Below are positions 45,560-55,742 of a DNA stretch of 64,000 nt, in pieces (position 1 is the stretch's first letter; the number at the start of each line of letters is the position of its first letter). The position numbers were made by a program, and so were the translations under genes. Source of the stretch: Symbiodinium natans (Eukaryota; Sar; Dinophyceae; Suessiales; Symbiodiniaceae). A model generated the notes under the pieces. The model was not told the DNA's origin. It was given only the letters and a program-made list of their open reading frames with translations, and did not search any database. The DNA lies in contig CAJNDS010000002.1 of the NCBI GenBank assembly GCA_905221605.1, positions 1,417,438-1,481,437 on the forward strand. The letters run 5' to 3'.

Positions 45560-47748
45560 AAAGTGTCACGCGCTTGGCCAGATGGGTGTCACGCGCTTCG
45601 GGCCTGTGGTCTCCCATGGTCTCCGATCATGAGCGCAATTGGGGCCATCGGGGCCGGGTGGTGTCACGCGCTTCGGGCCTGTGGTCTGGCATGGTCTCCG
45701 ATCATGAGCACAATTGGGGCCATTGGCGCGGGGTGGCTGTCGCGCGCTACGGGCCTGTGGTCTCCACGGTCTCCGATCATGAGCGCAATTGGGGCCATTG
45801 GGGCCGGGTGGGTGTCACGCGCTTCGGGCCTGTAGTCTCCCATGGTCTCCGATCATGAGCACAATTGGGGCCATTGGGGCCGGGTGGGTGTCACGCGCTT
45901 CGGGCCTGTGGTCTCCCAATTGGCCATTGGGGCCGACTGGGTGTCACGCGCTTCAGCGCGCTTCGGGCCTGTGCTCTCCCATGGTCTCCGATCATGAGCA
46001 CAATTGGGGCCATTGGGGCCGGGCGGGCGTTGATCATGAGCACAATTGGGCCACGGCGGGCGGGTGTCACGTGCTTCGGGCCGTGTCACGCGGTCCATGT
46101 TTCCATGGTCTCCGAAGCGACAGGGGTTGGGAGGGTGTCACGCGCTTGGGTCCGTGGTCTCCCATGGTCTCCGCTCATGAGCGAAACGGTCCGGGTCCGT
46201 GATCACGGTCTCCGATCATGAGCGACCGAGGTTGGGAGGGTGTCACGCGGGTCTGGTCTCCGATCATGAGTGCAGTGGGCTGGGTGGGTGTCACGCGGCT
46301 CGGGTCCGCGGTCTCGCATGGTCTCCGATCATAAGGGTTGTGAGCGCACTGGGGCCGGGTGGGTGTCACGCGGTTCGTGTCCGTGGTCCCCCACGGTCTC
46401 CAATCATGAGCAACAAGGGTTGGGAAGGTGTCACGGTTGAGTCCCTGGTCTTCCATGGTCTCCGGTCATGAGCACAATGGGGCTGGGAGGGTGTCACGCG
46501 GTTCGGGTCCGCAGTTTCCCATGGACTCCGGTGAGCAACAAGCTTGGGAGGGTGTCACGCGCTGGGTGCGTGGTCTCCCAGATTCTCCGATCTTGGGGCT
46601 GGGCGGGTGTCGCGCGATCCGGCTCCGTGGTCTCCCATGATCTCCGCTCGTGAGCGACAGGGGTTGAGAGGGTGTCACGCGCTTGGATTCGTGGTCTCAC
46701 ATGGTCTCCTATCATTAGCGCAATGGGGCCGGACGTCTGTGGTGAGTGGCAGGGGTTCGAGGGTGTCACGCGCTTGATGGTCTCCCATAAATCATCTGGG
46801 AGGGTGTCGCGCGCTTGTCCGTGGTCTCCCATGGTCTCTGAGCACGATGGGCGGGTGTCACGCTGTCCGGTTTCGTGGTCTGTCACGGCGTCCGATCATG
46901 AGCGACAGGGGTTGAGAGGGTGTCACGCGCTTGGGTTCGTGGTCTCCCAACATCTCCGATCATGAGCGCAATGGGCCGGGCGGGTGTCACGCGGTTCGGG
47001 TCCGTGGTGAGCTACAGGCATTGGGAGGGTGTTCACGCGCTTGGGGTCTCCGATCATGGGCTGGCGGGTGTCACGCGGTCCGGTTTCGTGGTCTGTCACG
47101 GCGTCCGATCATGAGCGACAGGGGTTGAGAGGGTGTCGCACGCTTGGATTTGTGGTCTCCCATAATCTCCGACCATGAGCGCAATGGGGCCGGGCACGCG
47201 GTTAGCTACAGGCGCGGGGAGGGTGTTCACGCGCTTGGGTCTCCGATCATTGGCTGGCGGTGGCCACGCGGTCCGGGTCCGTGGTCTCCCGTGATCTCCG
47301 ATCATGAGCGACGCAGCGACAGGGGTTGAGAGGGTGTCACACGCTTGGATTCGTGGTCTCCCATGGTCTCGGACCATGAGCGCAATGGGGCCGGGCGGGT
47401 GTCACGCGGTTCGGGTCCGTGGTGAGCTACAGCTACAGGCGTTGGGAGGGTGTTCATGCGCTTGGGTCCGTGGTCTCCCAAGGTCTCCGATCACGGGCTG
47501 GCGGGCGTCACGCGGTCCGGTCGGTGGTCTCCAATGATCTCCGATCATGATGAGAGGGTGTCACACGCTTGGATTCGTGGTCTCCCATGGTCTCCGACCA
47601 TGAGCGCTATGGGGCCGGGCGGGTGTCACGCGATTCGGGTCCGTGGCGAGCGACAGGGTCCGTGGCCTCCGATGGTCTTTGATCACGAGTGAATGGGGTG
47701 TGACGTGGCATGGTCTCCGATCATGAGCGACAGGGGTTGAGAGGGGCG
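45560..47748 (+). repeat. Degenerate tandem array, about 75-80 bp unit
   Basis: Roughly 25-30 units built on GGGTGTCACGCGCTTCGGG, CCTGTGGTCTCCCATGGTC and TCCGATCATGAGCGCAATGG. Units at the left (45580-46060) are regular; those at the right are more diverged and shuffled. All the 60-200 codon frames here are the unit read in different frames. Confidence 0.9.
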
Positions 47749-47761
47749 GAGGCAGGGTGGA

Positions 47762-50434
47762 CCCAGAATCAGAAAGAACATGCTCAGACACATTTTTCAA
47801 AGCGGGCAAATGGCATTCGCGCAGCTTGCTCCTTCCACAACCCACAATCGACTTGAGTGAAAAGCTGATCTTTTGTCGTAAAGACAGAGGCTGCGTACAG
47901 AAGAAGCCTCTGTCCGAATGCATTTCTCGCCCGCGCTTTAATGCATTCAGCTGTTTTCGCCTTCTAAAAAGTGCACAAAGAGAGCACGGCGTTGCAAATG
48001 TGGAAAGCAAGACCAAATGCTTCTTTAAGCCTGGCAAAATGCATTAGGGCAGCGCTTGGACAGCCACGTCTATTGGGTTGTCTTGTTCCATTACAGCGTC
48101 AAAACAAGCAAACACAAAACAAAAAAGTCGGTTGGTGTTCTACGACCAACGTTTCCCCGACATGCATCTGAGCGCATTCCACATGCATTTTTCGTCGCCC
48201 GAAAAACGCATTTGGCACTGGTTTCCTATCATGTTGCAATCTTGGGTTCTGCCGGCTCATGACTTCTTCGAAATTTGATGTCTTTCTGCGCATAAGAACA
48301 TCTATATATAGGATTTGAACGCGTTTAGAACCATAATCACCGTTTTGCAAAACTCCCGAAAAGGGGCCCAAAATCAGAAGCAACATGCCCAGATGCATTT
48401 TGCAAAGGCAAAATGCATTCGCGCAGCTTGCTCCTTCCAAAACCACAATAAAAAACTCACTTGATAACTGACTTTTGTGTCAAAGACAGAGGCCCCGTAC
48501 GGAAGAAACCAAAGTCCGAATGCATTTTTCGCCCGTGCTCAAATGCATTCAGCTGTTTTCGCTTTGAAAAAGTGCAGAAAGAGCACGCGGCGTTGCACAT
48601 GTGGAAAGCAAGACCAAATGCGTGTTTCAGGCCTGGCAAAATTCATTCGGCAGCGTCTGGTCATCCATGTCTATTGGGTTATCTTTGCTCCATTACAGCA
48701 TGAAAAGCAAACGAAAACAAAACAAAAAAGTAGGTTGGTGTTTTACGACCAACATCTACCCGACATGCATTTCTAGGGCATTCCAAATGCATTTTTCGTC
48801 GCCCGAAGAATGCATTTGGCACTGGTTTCCTATCATGTTTAGTCTTGGTTTATGCTGGCTCATGACGTATTCGATTCTTCTGATGTGTTTTCTGTGCATA
48901 AAAGTAGCTATAGGAATTGAAAACACTTTTAGAACAATGTTCGGCATCTTGCAGGAGTACCGAAACAGACCCAGAATCAGGAAGAACATGCTCAGGTGCA
49001 TTTTTTAAGTGGGCAAAATGCATTCGCGCAGCTTGCTCCTTCCACAACCCACAATCGACTTGAGTTAAAAGCTGCTCTTTTGTCGTAAAAACAGAGGCTG
49101 CGTACATTTCTCGCCGGCGCTTTATTGCATTCAGCTGCTTTCGCCTTCTAAAAAGTGCACAAAGAGAGCACGGCGTTGCAAATGTGGAAAGCAAGACCAA
49201 ATGCTTCTTTAAGCCTGGCAAAATGCATTCGGGCAGCGCTTGGACAGCCACGTCTATTGGGTTATCTTTGCTCCATTACAGCATGAAAAGCAAGCAAACA
49301 CAAAACAAAAAAGTAGGTTGGTGTTTTACGACCAACATCTACCCGACATGCATTTCTAGGGCATTCCAAATGCATTTTTCGTCGCCCGAAAAACGCATTT
49401 GGCACTGGTTTCCTATCATGTTGCAATCTTGGGTGCTGCCGGCTCATGACTTCTTCGAAATTTGCATAAGAACATCTATGTATAGGATTTGAACGCGTGT
49501 AGAACCATAATCACCGTTTTGCAAAACTCCCGAAAAGGGGCCCAAAATCAGAAGCAACATGCCCAGATGCATTTTGCAAAGGCAAAATGCATTCGCGCAG
49601 CTTGCTCCTTCCAAAACCACAATAAAAGACTCACTTGATAACTGACTTTTGTGTCAAAGACAGAGGCCCCGTACGGAAGAAACCAAAGTCCGAATGCATT
49701 TCTCGACCGTGCTCAAATGCATTCAGCTGTTTTCGCTTTGAAAAAGTGCGAAAAGAGCACGCGGCCTTGCACATGTGGAAAGCAAGACCAAATGCGTGTT
49801 TCAGGCCTGGCAAAATGCATTCGGCAGCGTCTGGTCATCCATGTCTATTGGGTTATCTTTGCTCCATTACAGCATGAAAAGCAAACGAAAACAAAACAAA
49901 AAAGTAGGTTGGTGTTTTACGACCAACATCTACCCGACATGCATTTCTAGGGCATTCCAAATGCATTTTTCGTCGCCCGAAGAATGCATTTGGCACTGGT
50001 TTCCTATCATGTTTAGTCTTGGTTTCTGCTGGCTCATGACGTATTCGATCCTTCTGATGTGTTTTCTGTGCATAAAAGTAGCTATAGGAATTGAAAAACG
50101 CGTTTAGAACAATGTTCGGCATCTTGCAGGGGTACCGAAACAGACCCAGAATCAGGAAGAACATGCTCAGGTGCATTTTTTAAGTGGGCAAAATGCATTC
50201 GCGTAGCTTGCTCCTTCCACAACCGCAATAGATTCGTCGTAAAGACAAGCTGCGTGCAGAAGAGACGAATAAGGAAACTGCGTTTTTCGCGCGTGCCTAA
50301 ATGCACTCACCTGTTTTCGCCTTTGAAAAAGTACAGAAAGAGAGCGCATGGCGTTGCAAATGTAGAAAGAAAGACCAAATGCATTTTTCAGGCTTGGCAA
50401 AATGCATGTGGGCAGCGCTTGGACATCCATGTCA
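47762..50434 (+). repeat. Dimeric higher-order satellite, five units of 571-605 bp
   Basis: Units begin CCCARAATCAGRAAGAACAT at 47762, 48367, 48970, 49541 and 50145 (the last is partial). Units 1 and 3 resemble each other, and 2 and 4 are nearly identical, so the repeat is an A-B dimer of about 1.18-1.21 kb. Each unit is rich in AATGCATT/ATGCAT and contains GTTGGTGTTTTACGACCAAC, a short hairpin. Frames of 60-158 codons inside repeat with the units. Confidence 0.9.
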
Positions 50435-50616
50435 ATCCCTCGTTTGGATTGGGAAAGGGTTGTTGCGACCGCCTCCATACTGAGCCCAGTTTTTCTGATT
50501 GTAAACTCGGCCTGCCGAGTTCTACGCGTCGCCTTATTGTTTCATGCCGCTTTCCCTTCATCTACAATCTTACTGTTTGGGGTCTTCGCCGGCATAATTC
50601 GAAGCGAACCTCCAAC

Positions 50617-50696
50617 CTGCAGCAGGGCGATTCGCCTGGAGACACGGAATCCTTCCAGCTCTTCTCGTTGATGATGTACGGCGTGAATGTGAGGTC
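50617..50696 (-). CDS. Candidate minus-strand exon
   Basis: On the minus strand CAGTACTTAG| opens DLTFTPYIINEKSWKDSV then SPGESPCC, 80 bases ending CTGCTGCAG|GTTGGAG. Both splice sites are canonical and the composition is strongly protein-like. No family is recognised. It lies just beyond the edge of the satellite array, so the gene either ends here or was interrupted by it. A plus-strand frame (SPGDTESFQLFSLMMYGV) overlaps. Confidence 0.4.
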
Positions 50697-50811
50697 CTAA
50701 GTACTGACCACGAAAGATGCACACGAGACGCCTGAGGCGATGCGAATTCGGCCCTCTAAGTTGCAGTCGCAGACGTGGAAAGGCTTCATACGGCTTCATG
50801 CTGGTGTGCAC

Positions 50812-50855
50812 CTGTCCAGGTGGGGCAGCAGTTGGATTTTCTCGACAGGCCCTCC
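50812..50855 (-). CDS. Candidate minus-strand exon
   Basis: On the minus strand TCGAATCGAG| opens GGPVEKIQLLPHLD, 44 bases ending GGACAG|GTGCAC. Splice sites are canonical. Its end phase does not directly match the exon at 50696-50617, so an intervening exon would be needed. A further block, DRHLRCQDFKFFTEP, lies upstream on the same strand at about 50943-50990. Confidence 0.35.
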
Positions 50856-51087
50856 CTCGATTCGAGGGGTATGGCAAGAATTGCAGGATGACGGAGCACG
50901 TAGAGCACGTAGAGCAAGCATGAGCAAGCATGAGCAAGCTGGTTCCGTGAAGAATTTGAAGTCTTGGCAGCGAAGGTGTCGGTCTTCTGCAGGCCCTTGG
51001 ATCAAGGCCTTGTGCCACAAGCACCCAAGAAGCAGGTTGCGCATACGAGTTTTTGACCTGAGCCCACCATGATAGAAGAAGCCCACA

Positions 51088-51917
51088 GCCCACTCTCAGC
51101 AAAGTGTCATCAGAAGCAGTAGCACACATACTCGCAGCACGAAGCACGCCCTGTGCATTTTCCACGTGCGCACGGACTTGGAACTCGCCTTCGAACCCTG
51201 CCGGAGCTGCCCTGCAGCTGCTTTCACAAAAGAATGAAGAGGACCTCCTTTTCCCACCGGTTTCCGTTCCATTACGAGCTTTGCAGTCTTCGGTTTTGGG
51301 AGTCAGTTGCTGCAGGTATGTGAAAACGTAGTTGGATCGGTGGGGCGAGGCTCTCGAGTACTCCTCGACACTCTTCTGTGCAAGGCTCTTGTGTTTTGAC
51401 GGTTTGAGGTAGGAACCGCGTCTCAGCCAAGGCTAGCGGCCATGCGCTCAGGCTGCTGAGCTTTGGATGTGGGTTTGCGTTCCGATGCAGATGTTGCGCT
51501 GCGGTGTAGACGGTATTTTCGCGTGTTTTTTAGATTTCGGGAAAGGCTATGGCGCAAAAACCATGTCTACATGTGACCTTTCTGACATGGTTGTTGGTGT
51601 TCTATTCAAACGCAACACCTGACCTACCCTGAAACTCATCTTTTGAGCATCTGGAGTAGCTGTGGGTAGTTGCGGAGAGGAGCTGGGACGGTAGTAGGAA
51701 CTCTTGGAATTGCAGCGGCAAGATGACAGGCCTGGTGACAGCTTTGGTGATCCTGGCAAGCTGCAAATGGCAGGACTTTCGGGTTCAGCAGCCACAGTCA
51801 GTTGGAACGTGTTCGTGTGACCATATCCTGCATCCATAAAGCTGATTCATACGGCGGTGGCTTAGAACCGGGGAATTTTGCGAATCCCGGTTTCGCATTG
51901 AAGACTAGATCCTGCAG
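51088..51917. other. No gene recognised
   Basis: A minus-strand frame (51547-51837) includes NTFQLTVAAEPESPAICS, which may be another exon of the minus-strand gene. Nothing else is supported. Confidence 0.3.
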
Positions 51918-52322
51918 GGCTATGCGTGGCAATACGACTGCGACGCCGGCATTGCCAACTTCAAGATGGGCTGGTCAGAGAAGAAGAAGCTCTTCTGCTG
52001 CACCTCTTCGGCACATTCCGGCACCAGTGTTTCTGAGAAGCTTGTTTTGTACAGAGATTTGCGGAGAGTTGTGCCAGGCAAAGAGCAGCACAAGGGCTGC
52101 GAGAATGATGCGCCAGCACCCGTACCAGATCCGATGCCGCATCCCATCCCGGATCCCATGCCGGATCCGGATCCCATGCGATTACCCGGGCCGGATGCGC
52201 CTCCCATGCCGGATCCAGATCCCATGCGATTACCCGGGCCGGATGCGCCTCCCATGCCGACACATGCAGAAGCGACGCCTCAGTCGTGGCCCTTCACGAA
52301 GTCTGGCAGTTATATGGGTTGA
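51918..52322 (+). CDS. Protein with dinoflagellate-type GWS/KK/CC motif and Pro-Asp repeats
   Basis: After GATCCTGCAG| the frame reads GYAWQYDCDAGIANFKMGWS, then EKKKLFCC, later QHKGCENDAPAPVPDPMP, and ends at TGA 52320-52322. From memory, many Symbiodiniaceae predicted proteins carry YDCDAG-x3-W-x2-GWS-x3-K-x-WCC-x-GC; here the tryptophan between is Phe. The stretch between FCC and QHKGC may hold a short intron (about 52036-52092, GT donor). The tail contains two copies of PDPDPMRLPGPDAPPM (48 bp tandem repeat, about 52160-52258). Function is unknown; the cysteines suggest a secreted or lumenal fold. Confidence 0.5.
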   Translation, partial: GYAWQYDCDAGIANFKMGWSEKKKLFCCTSSAHSGTSVSEKLVLYRDLRRVVPGKEQHKGCENDAPAPVPDPMPHPIPDPMPDPDPMRLPGPDAPPMPDPDPMRLPGPDAPPMPTHAEATPQSWPFTKSGSYMG

Positions 52323-52952
52323 GAACATAGAGGTTGCCATCTTGAAAGAAGAAACCATATGAAGCTACGCCCTGCAAACCATATGAGCCGTAAGCCCTCA
52401 ACCCGAAACTCCTAAAACCCGATATATCAAGGGACTAAAAGAGGACCCTTATCAGGGATTTTGCGTGTAATGCAGGGGCTGCTTAGGCAAAACCCCTTAA
52501 CTATTTGTCACAAAATGCTAAGCCCTAGACCCTGTGGAGCCTCTAACTCTGCAGCCCAGAGGGTTCAGGGTTTAGGTTTTGTGCCGAGTTTCGTTTTCAG
52601 GGCTTGGGGTATAGAACCAGCGTTCCCGAAGGGCGGCTGATTACAATCCATATCCAGAGCCTCTGCTGACAGCTCAGGAAATCCCAGGCGGGCGCCCGAG
52701 CTGTGCCTGCAAGCTACCCCAATGGACGTGCTGCGCCTTTTTGAAACTGCTCAGGAGCAGTCTTTTAGCATGCGTTGAGCGTCGTTTAATTTGGCACAAC
52801 TGAGACTTTACCTCTGACACCACAGTGCATGAAGTGACAATCCCCACGTGCTCCCATCATGACCTCTCCACAGCAGGCGCAGCACGACAATCGCACACAT
52901 CTGTTGCCCCCATGGTGGATTCCAGGCCGAATGGCAGTGTTTTGATTTTGCA
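52323..52952. other. Noncoding, degenerate telomere-like pieces
   Basis: CCCTAAA-like and TTTAGG-like pieces are scattered at 52390-52610. No coding signal is recognised. Confidence 0.4.
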
Positions 52953-53048
52953 GCTAAACCCTAAACCCTAAACCGGAAACGCTAAACTCTAAACCCTAAA
53001 CCCTAAACCCTAAACCCTAAGCCCTAAACCCTAAACCCTAAACCCGAA
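52953..53048 (+). repeat. Interstitial telomeric tract
   Basis: About twelve CCCTAAA heptamers, with ACCGGAAACG and CCCTAAG variants. Confidence 0.9.
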
Positions 53049-53312
53049 GCCCCGCTCGAAAGGTTGCGGATGCGTGTGTCCGTCCAAGTGCTGCTCATCC
53101 CATTGCCCTACTCAAGAATCTTGAGGATTCCATACCCCCACTTGCCGTATCTGTCAGAAGAGAAGGTGCCACGGCTCCCATTTTTTTGGGGCATGTGCTG
53201 CGGTGCTCTGGTGTGAGAGCCGAGGATTGTAGCTGGCATCAAGCCCGCCGGCCCCACGGTGGATTATGGCACCTCGCCTGCAGCTTGAAGCTCCTTGCAT
53301 CTTCTTGGCCAG

Positions 53313-53434
53313 AGGTTCTGTGGGTGATGGACAGATGCCCCGAATTCATAGCGCGATCAGGCCCCTACACTGCGGCGGGATTTTCGCCCACGCAGCAGCA
53401 TCAGCATCTTGGCTACAAGAGGATTAAGAGCTGA
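53313..53434 (+). CDS. Candidate last exon, unknown protein
   Basis: After CTTCTTGGCCAG the frame reads VLWVMDRCPEFIARSGPYTA then AGFSPTQQHQHLGYKRIKS and a TGA at 53432. It is protein-like and ends with a stop, so it may be a terminal exon. No family or upstream phase partner is identified. Confidence 0.35.
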
Positions 53435-54470
53435 AACTCCCATTCCTTCTTAGGTGCTTGGGCGCTGGCCAGAAACTGGCGTCTTCACCTGGAAGGTTGG
53501 AATGAGAAAGGCAAATGGAAGGGCACAAGGTGAAAGACAGACTTGTGAGGAACGCTGAAACGCTGCGCCGCTGCGCTTGAACGAGCACCCTTTGGGCCAT
53601 GCTTCTCATCGTTTATGGGTCTGAGCTTGAGCCGGCCTAGGTTCGGAGTCAACGTCACCGGCCACATTCAGATCTTGGTTGGCAGAGAGACGGTGTGTCC
53701 CTCCGCATGCCTCAACCGCAGAGCGCGCGTTAGCGTGGTCGGCTTGAGCTGTTGCTTACCGGGCAAGCCTCCAATACATTCTCAAGCCCTACGCAGCCCC
53801 GTGAATCCCCAAAGCCCCCTAAAACCAGAAATGCACACCCGAAAGCCCTATGGAAAACCCCAGAGTAGAACCCTCAACCCCTCTAAAACATACACAAAAT
53901 AGACCCCTTCGCCTTAAAAAAGCACCCCCCCTCTGAGGAACTTTCAGCGGTTTCGCATTGCGACGAAGGCCCTGCAGCCCTGCATCGATCCGAGCGCCAT
54001 CTGCAAGCCAGCCTCGGAGTTTAGGGGCCCATTTAGGGCTTAGGGTTCATAGGGGCTTGGGGTTCTTAGGGGCTTAGGGTTCATAGGGGCTTAGGGTTCT
54101 GTTCGGGAAGTTTAGGATTCGGAGCGGAATCAGTGAACATTGTTCGCCAGCCTTCAAGAAGAAGTTGCTTCACAAATCCTCTTTCGCAAGAGAGACCAGT
54201 CAATGCCCAGGAAAGAGAAGCAGTTCGGCCTGGATCAGAAGGCCGGGCATTTTGCTGACAACGTTCTGGAAGTATTCGTACCCTTTGCAGCAGTCTCCTG
54301 GTTGTGAGGTTTGCCGGTTCAAGTGTATGCCCAAGTCCAAGTCCGCGACCCTGAAACCCCAAAACGCACTTTGGGCATGGAAGCTGCGTGGATCGTTTCA
54401 AGTCAAGAATACACCAGGAAGAACTCCGTGCTGGGCTTTCATGTTGTGGTACTTGGAACGTTCACCCAGC
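53435..54470. other. No gene recognised; short GGGCTTAGGGTTCAT repeats
   Basis: About four copies of a 20 bp unit, CTTAGGGTTCATAGGGG, occupy 54020-54112. A plus frame (54165-54527) is open without motif. A telomere-like CCCTAAA-derived patch lies at 53810-53905. Confidence 0.4.
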
Positions 54471-54475
54471 TGCAG

Positions 54476-54574
54476 TAAAGACATGCCATACATTGGAAGA
54501 ACAATACTATGTCTACAAGGAGAGTGAGCAAAGAGAGCAAACAGAGACACATGAAAATGCCGAACGTTCACGGG
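54476..54574 (+). CDS. Candidate exon, charged helical segment
   Basis: Between CAGCTGCAG| and TCACGG|GTTAGTG the frame reads KTCHTLEEQYYVYKESEQRE then QTETHENAERSR. Charged and helical, with a good GT donor. Not recognised. Confidence 0.3.
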
Positions 54575-55742
54575 TTAGTGCTGTTTATGTAGATGCTGCA
54601 GCAGCATGTGCTTCCTTTCCTGCTCATAAAGAGCTTCCGTTGGAGCTGAACACTCTTGTCTGTCCTTCCTGTTAGCCATCCCAAGAATTCACCTCAAAGT
54701 AACGACGAAAGTTCATCGATCTTGGCCAATGCTAGGAAGGAGTAGACTTTGAAAGAGCTACTGCTTTACAGAGAGCAGGGCCTTTTTGGCTTACTCCCAT
54801 GAACGTATAAACCCTAAAGCCGTGTACCCTAAACTATCGACCGAATGTGCTTGTGAGAACGCTGCCCCTGTCAGGACATGATGCAACTGCTTGGCACGGC
54901 GGCAAGCCTGCACAAATGGTTTAGGAACACCTGACGAGTCGAATCTGCTGATGAACCTGATAGGAAACCTTTGGGGAATGTTTGATGATGTCTTCAATGT
55001 CTTCTGAAAATGTTGTGATGGCAGCCTGGAGCGGAGGTTCTCGAGGATGCCTGGGATGAGGTCACAGCTGAGGACCCTCCGCCTCCTGTTTCAAGTCATG
55101 GGTGGGTGGGTAGGTTGGGAAGGTTGGGTAGGTTGGGTAGGTAGGTGTGTATGTATGTGTGTATGCCACGTACGTATGGCACGTACGTACGTACGTACGA
55201 ATGTATGTATGACTGGAATGCATGGAACCTGCATGGTACGCATGGCGCTGAGGCTAAAGGAGTGGACTCGCCTGAGCCGCCCGGCACAGCCAAGATGTCC
55301 ACGTGTTTCAGGAAGGCTAGTAATAACATGATATAATACAACACAATATAATATAGGAGAAGAAAACAAAACAGAAGATAATATAATACAAGATTCAGAT
55401 AACATAAAAAACCAAAATATAATTTGCTAGAATCTCTTCACTTCAAATCAGCTGAGGAAGCTCCTGCCAGCTGCACTGCATGACCAATGCCTTTTGGGCT
55501 GAGATGATGGGGGAGGGAACGTGGATATGGTAGAAGGTAATCCATGCCGAACTGTCACCGTTGGCTGGGAGTGAAACATTACTGTGCGTGGTCTTTGGGA
55601 GTGAAGCATTACGGTGTGTGGTCTCTGCGGCAGTCGAGGTCCTTAGTTGGAGCTTGCGCACACTCTGGTCAACTGGTGAGCTTCTCTCCAGGCATCCTGC
55701 ACAGCTCATGCGAAGTTTTCGAGGAAGTTCGATCTGGGCCAG
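54575..55742. other. Noncoding with microsatellites
   Basis: (GGTTGGGTA)n and (GTAC/GTAT)n repeats lie at 55095-55225, and an AT-rich (ATAATA/ACAAAAT) patch at 55320-55430. Two copies of TGGGAGTGAARCATTACKGTG (about 55566-55620) form a short tandem duplication. No gene is recognised. Confidence 0.5.

Noticed and set aside
45244-47692. Series of 60-204 codon frames with SDHERNWGHWG-like repeats
   Set aside because: They shift frame between repeat units and follow the tandem array exactly. Only the first part (before about 45375) is non-repetitive and is annotated separately.
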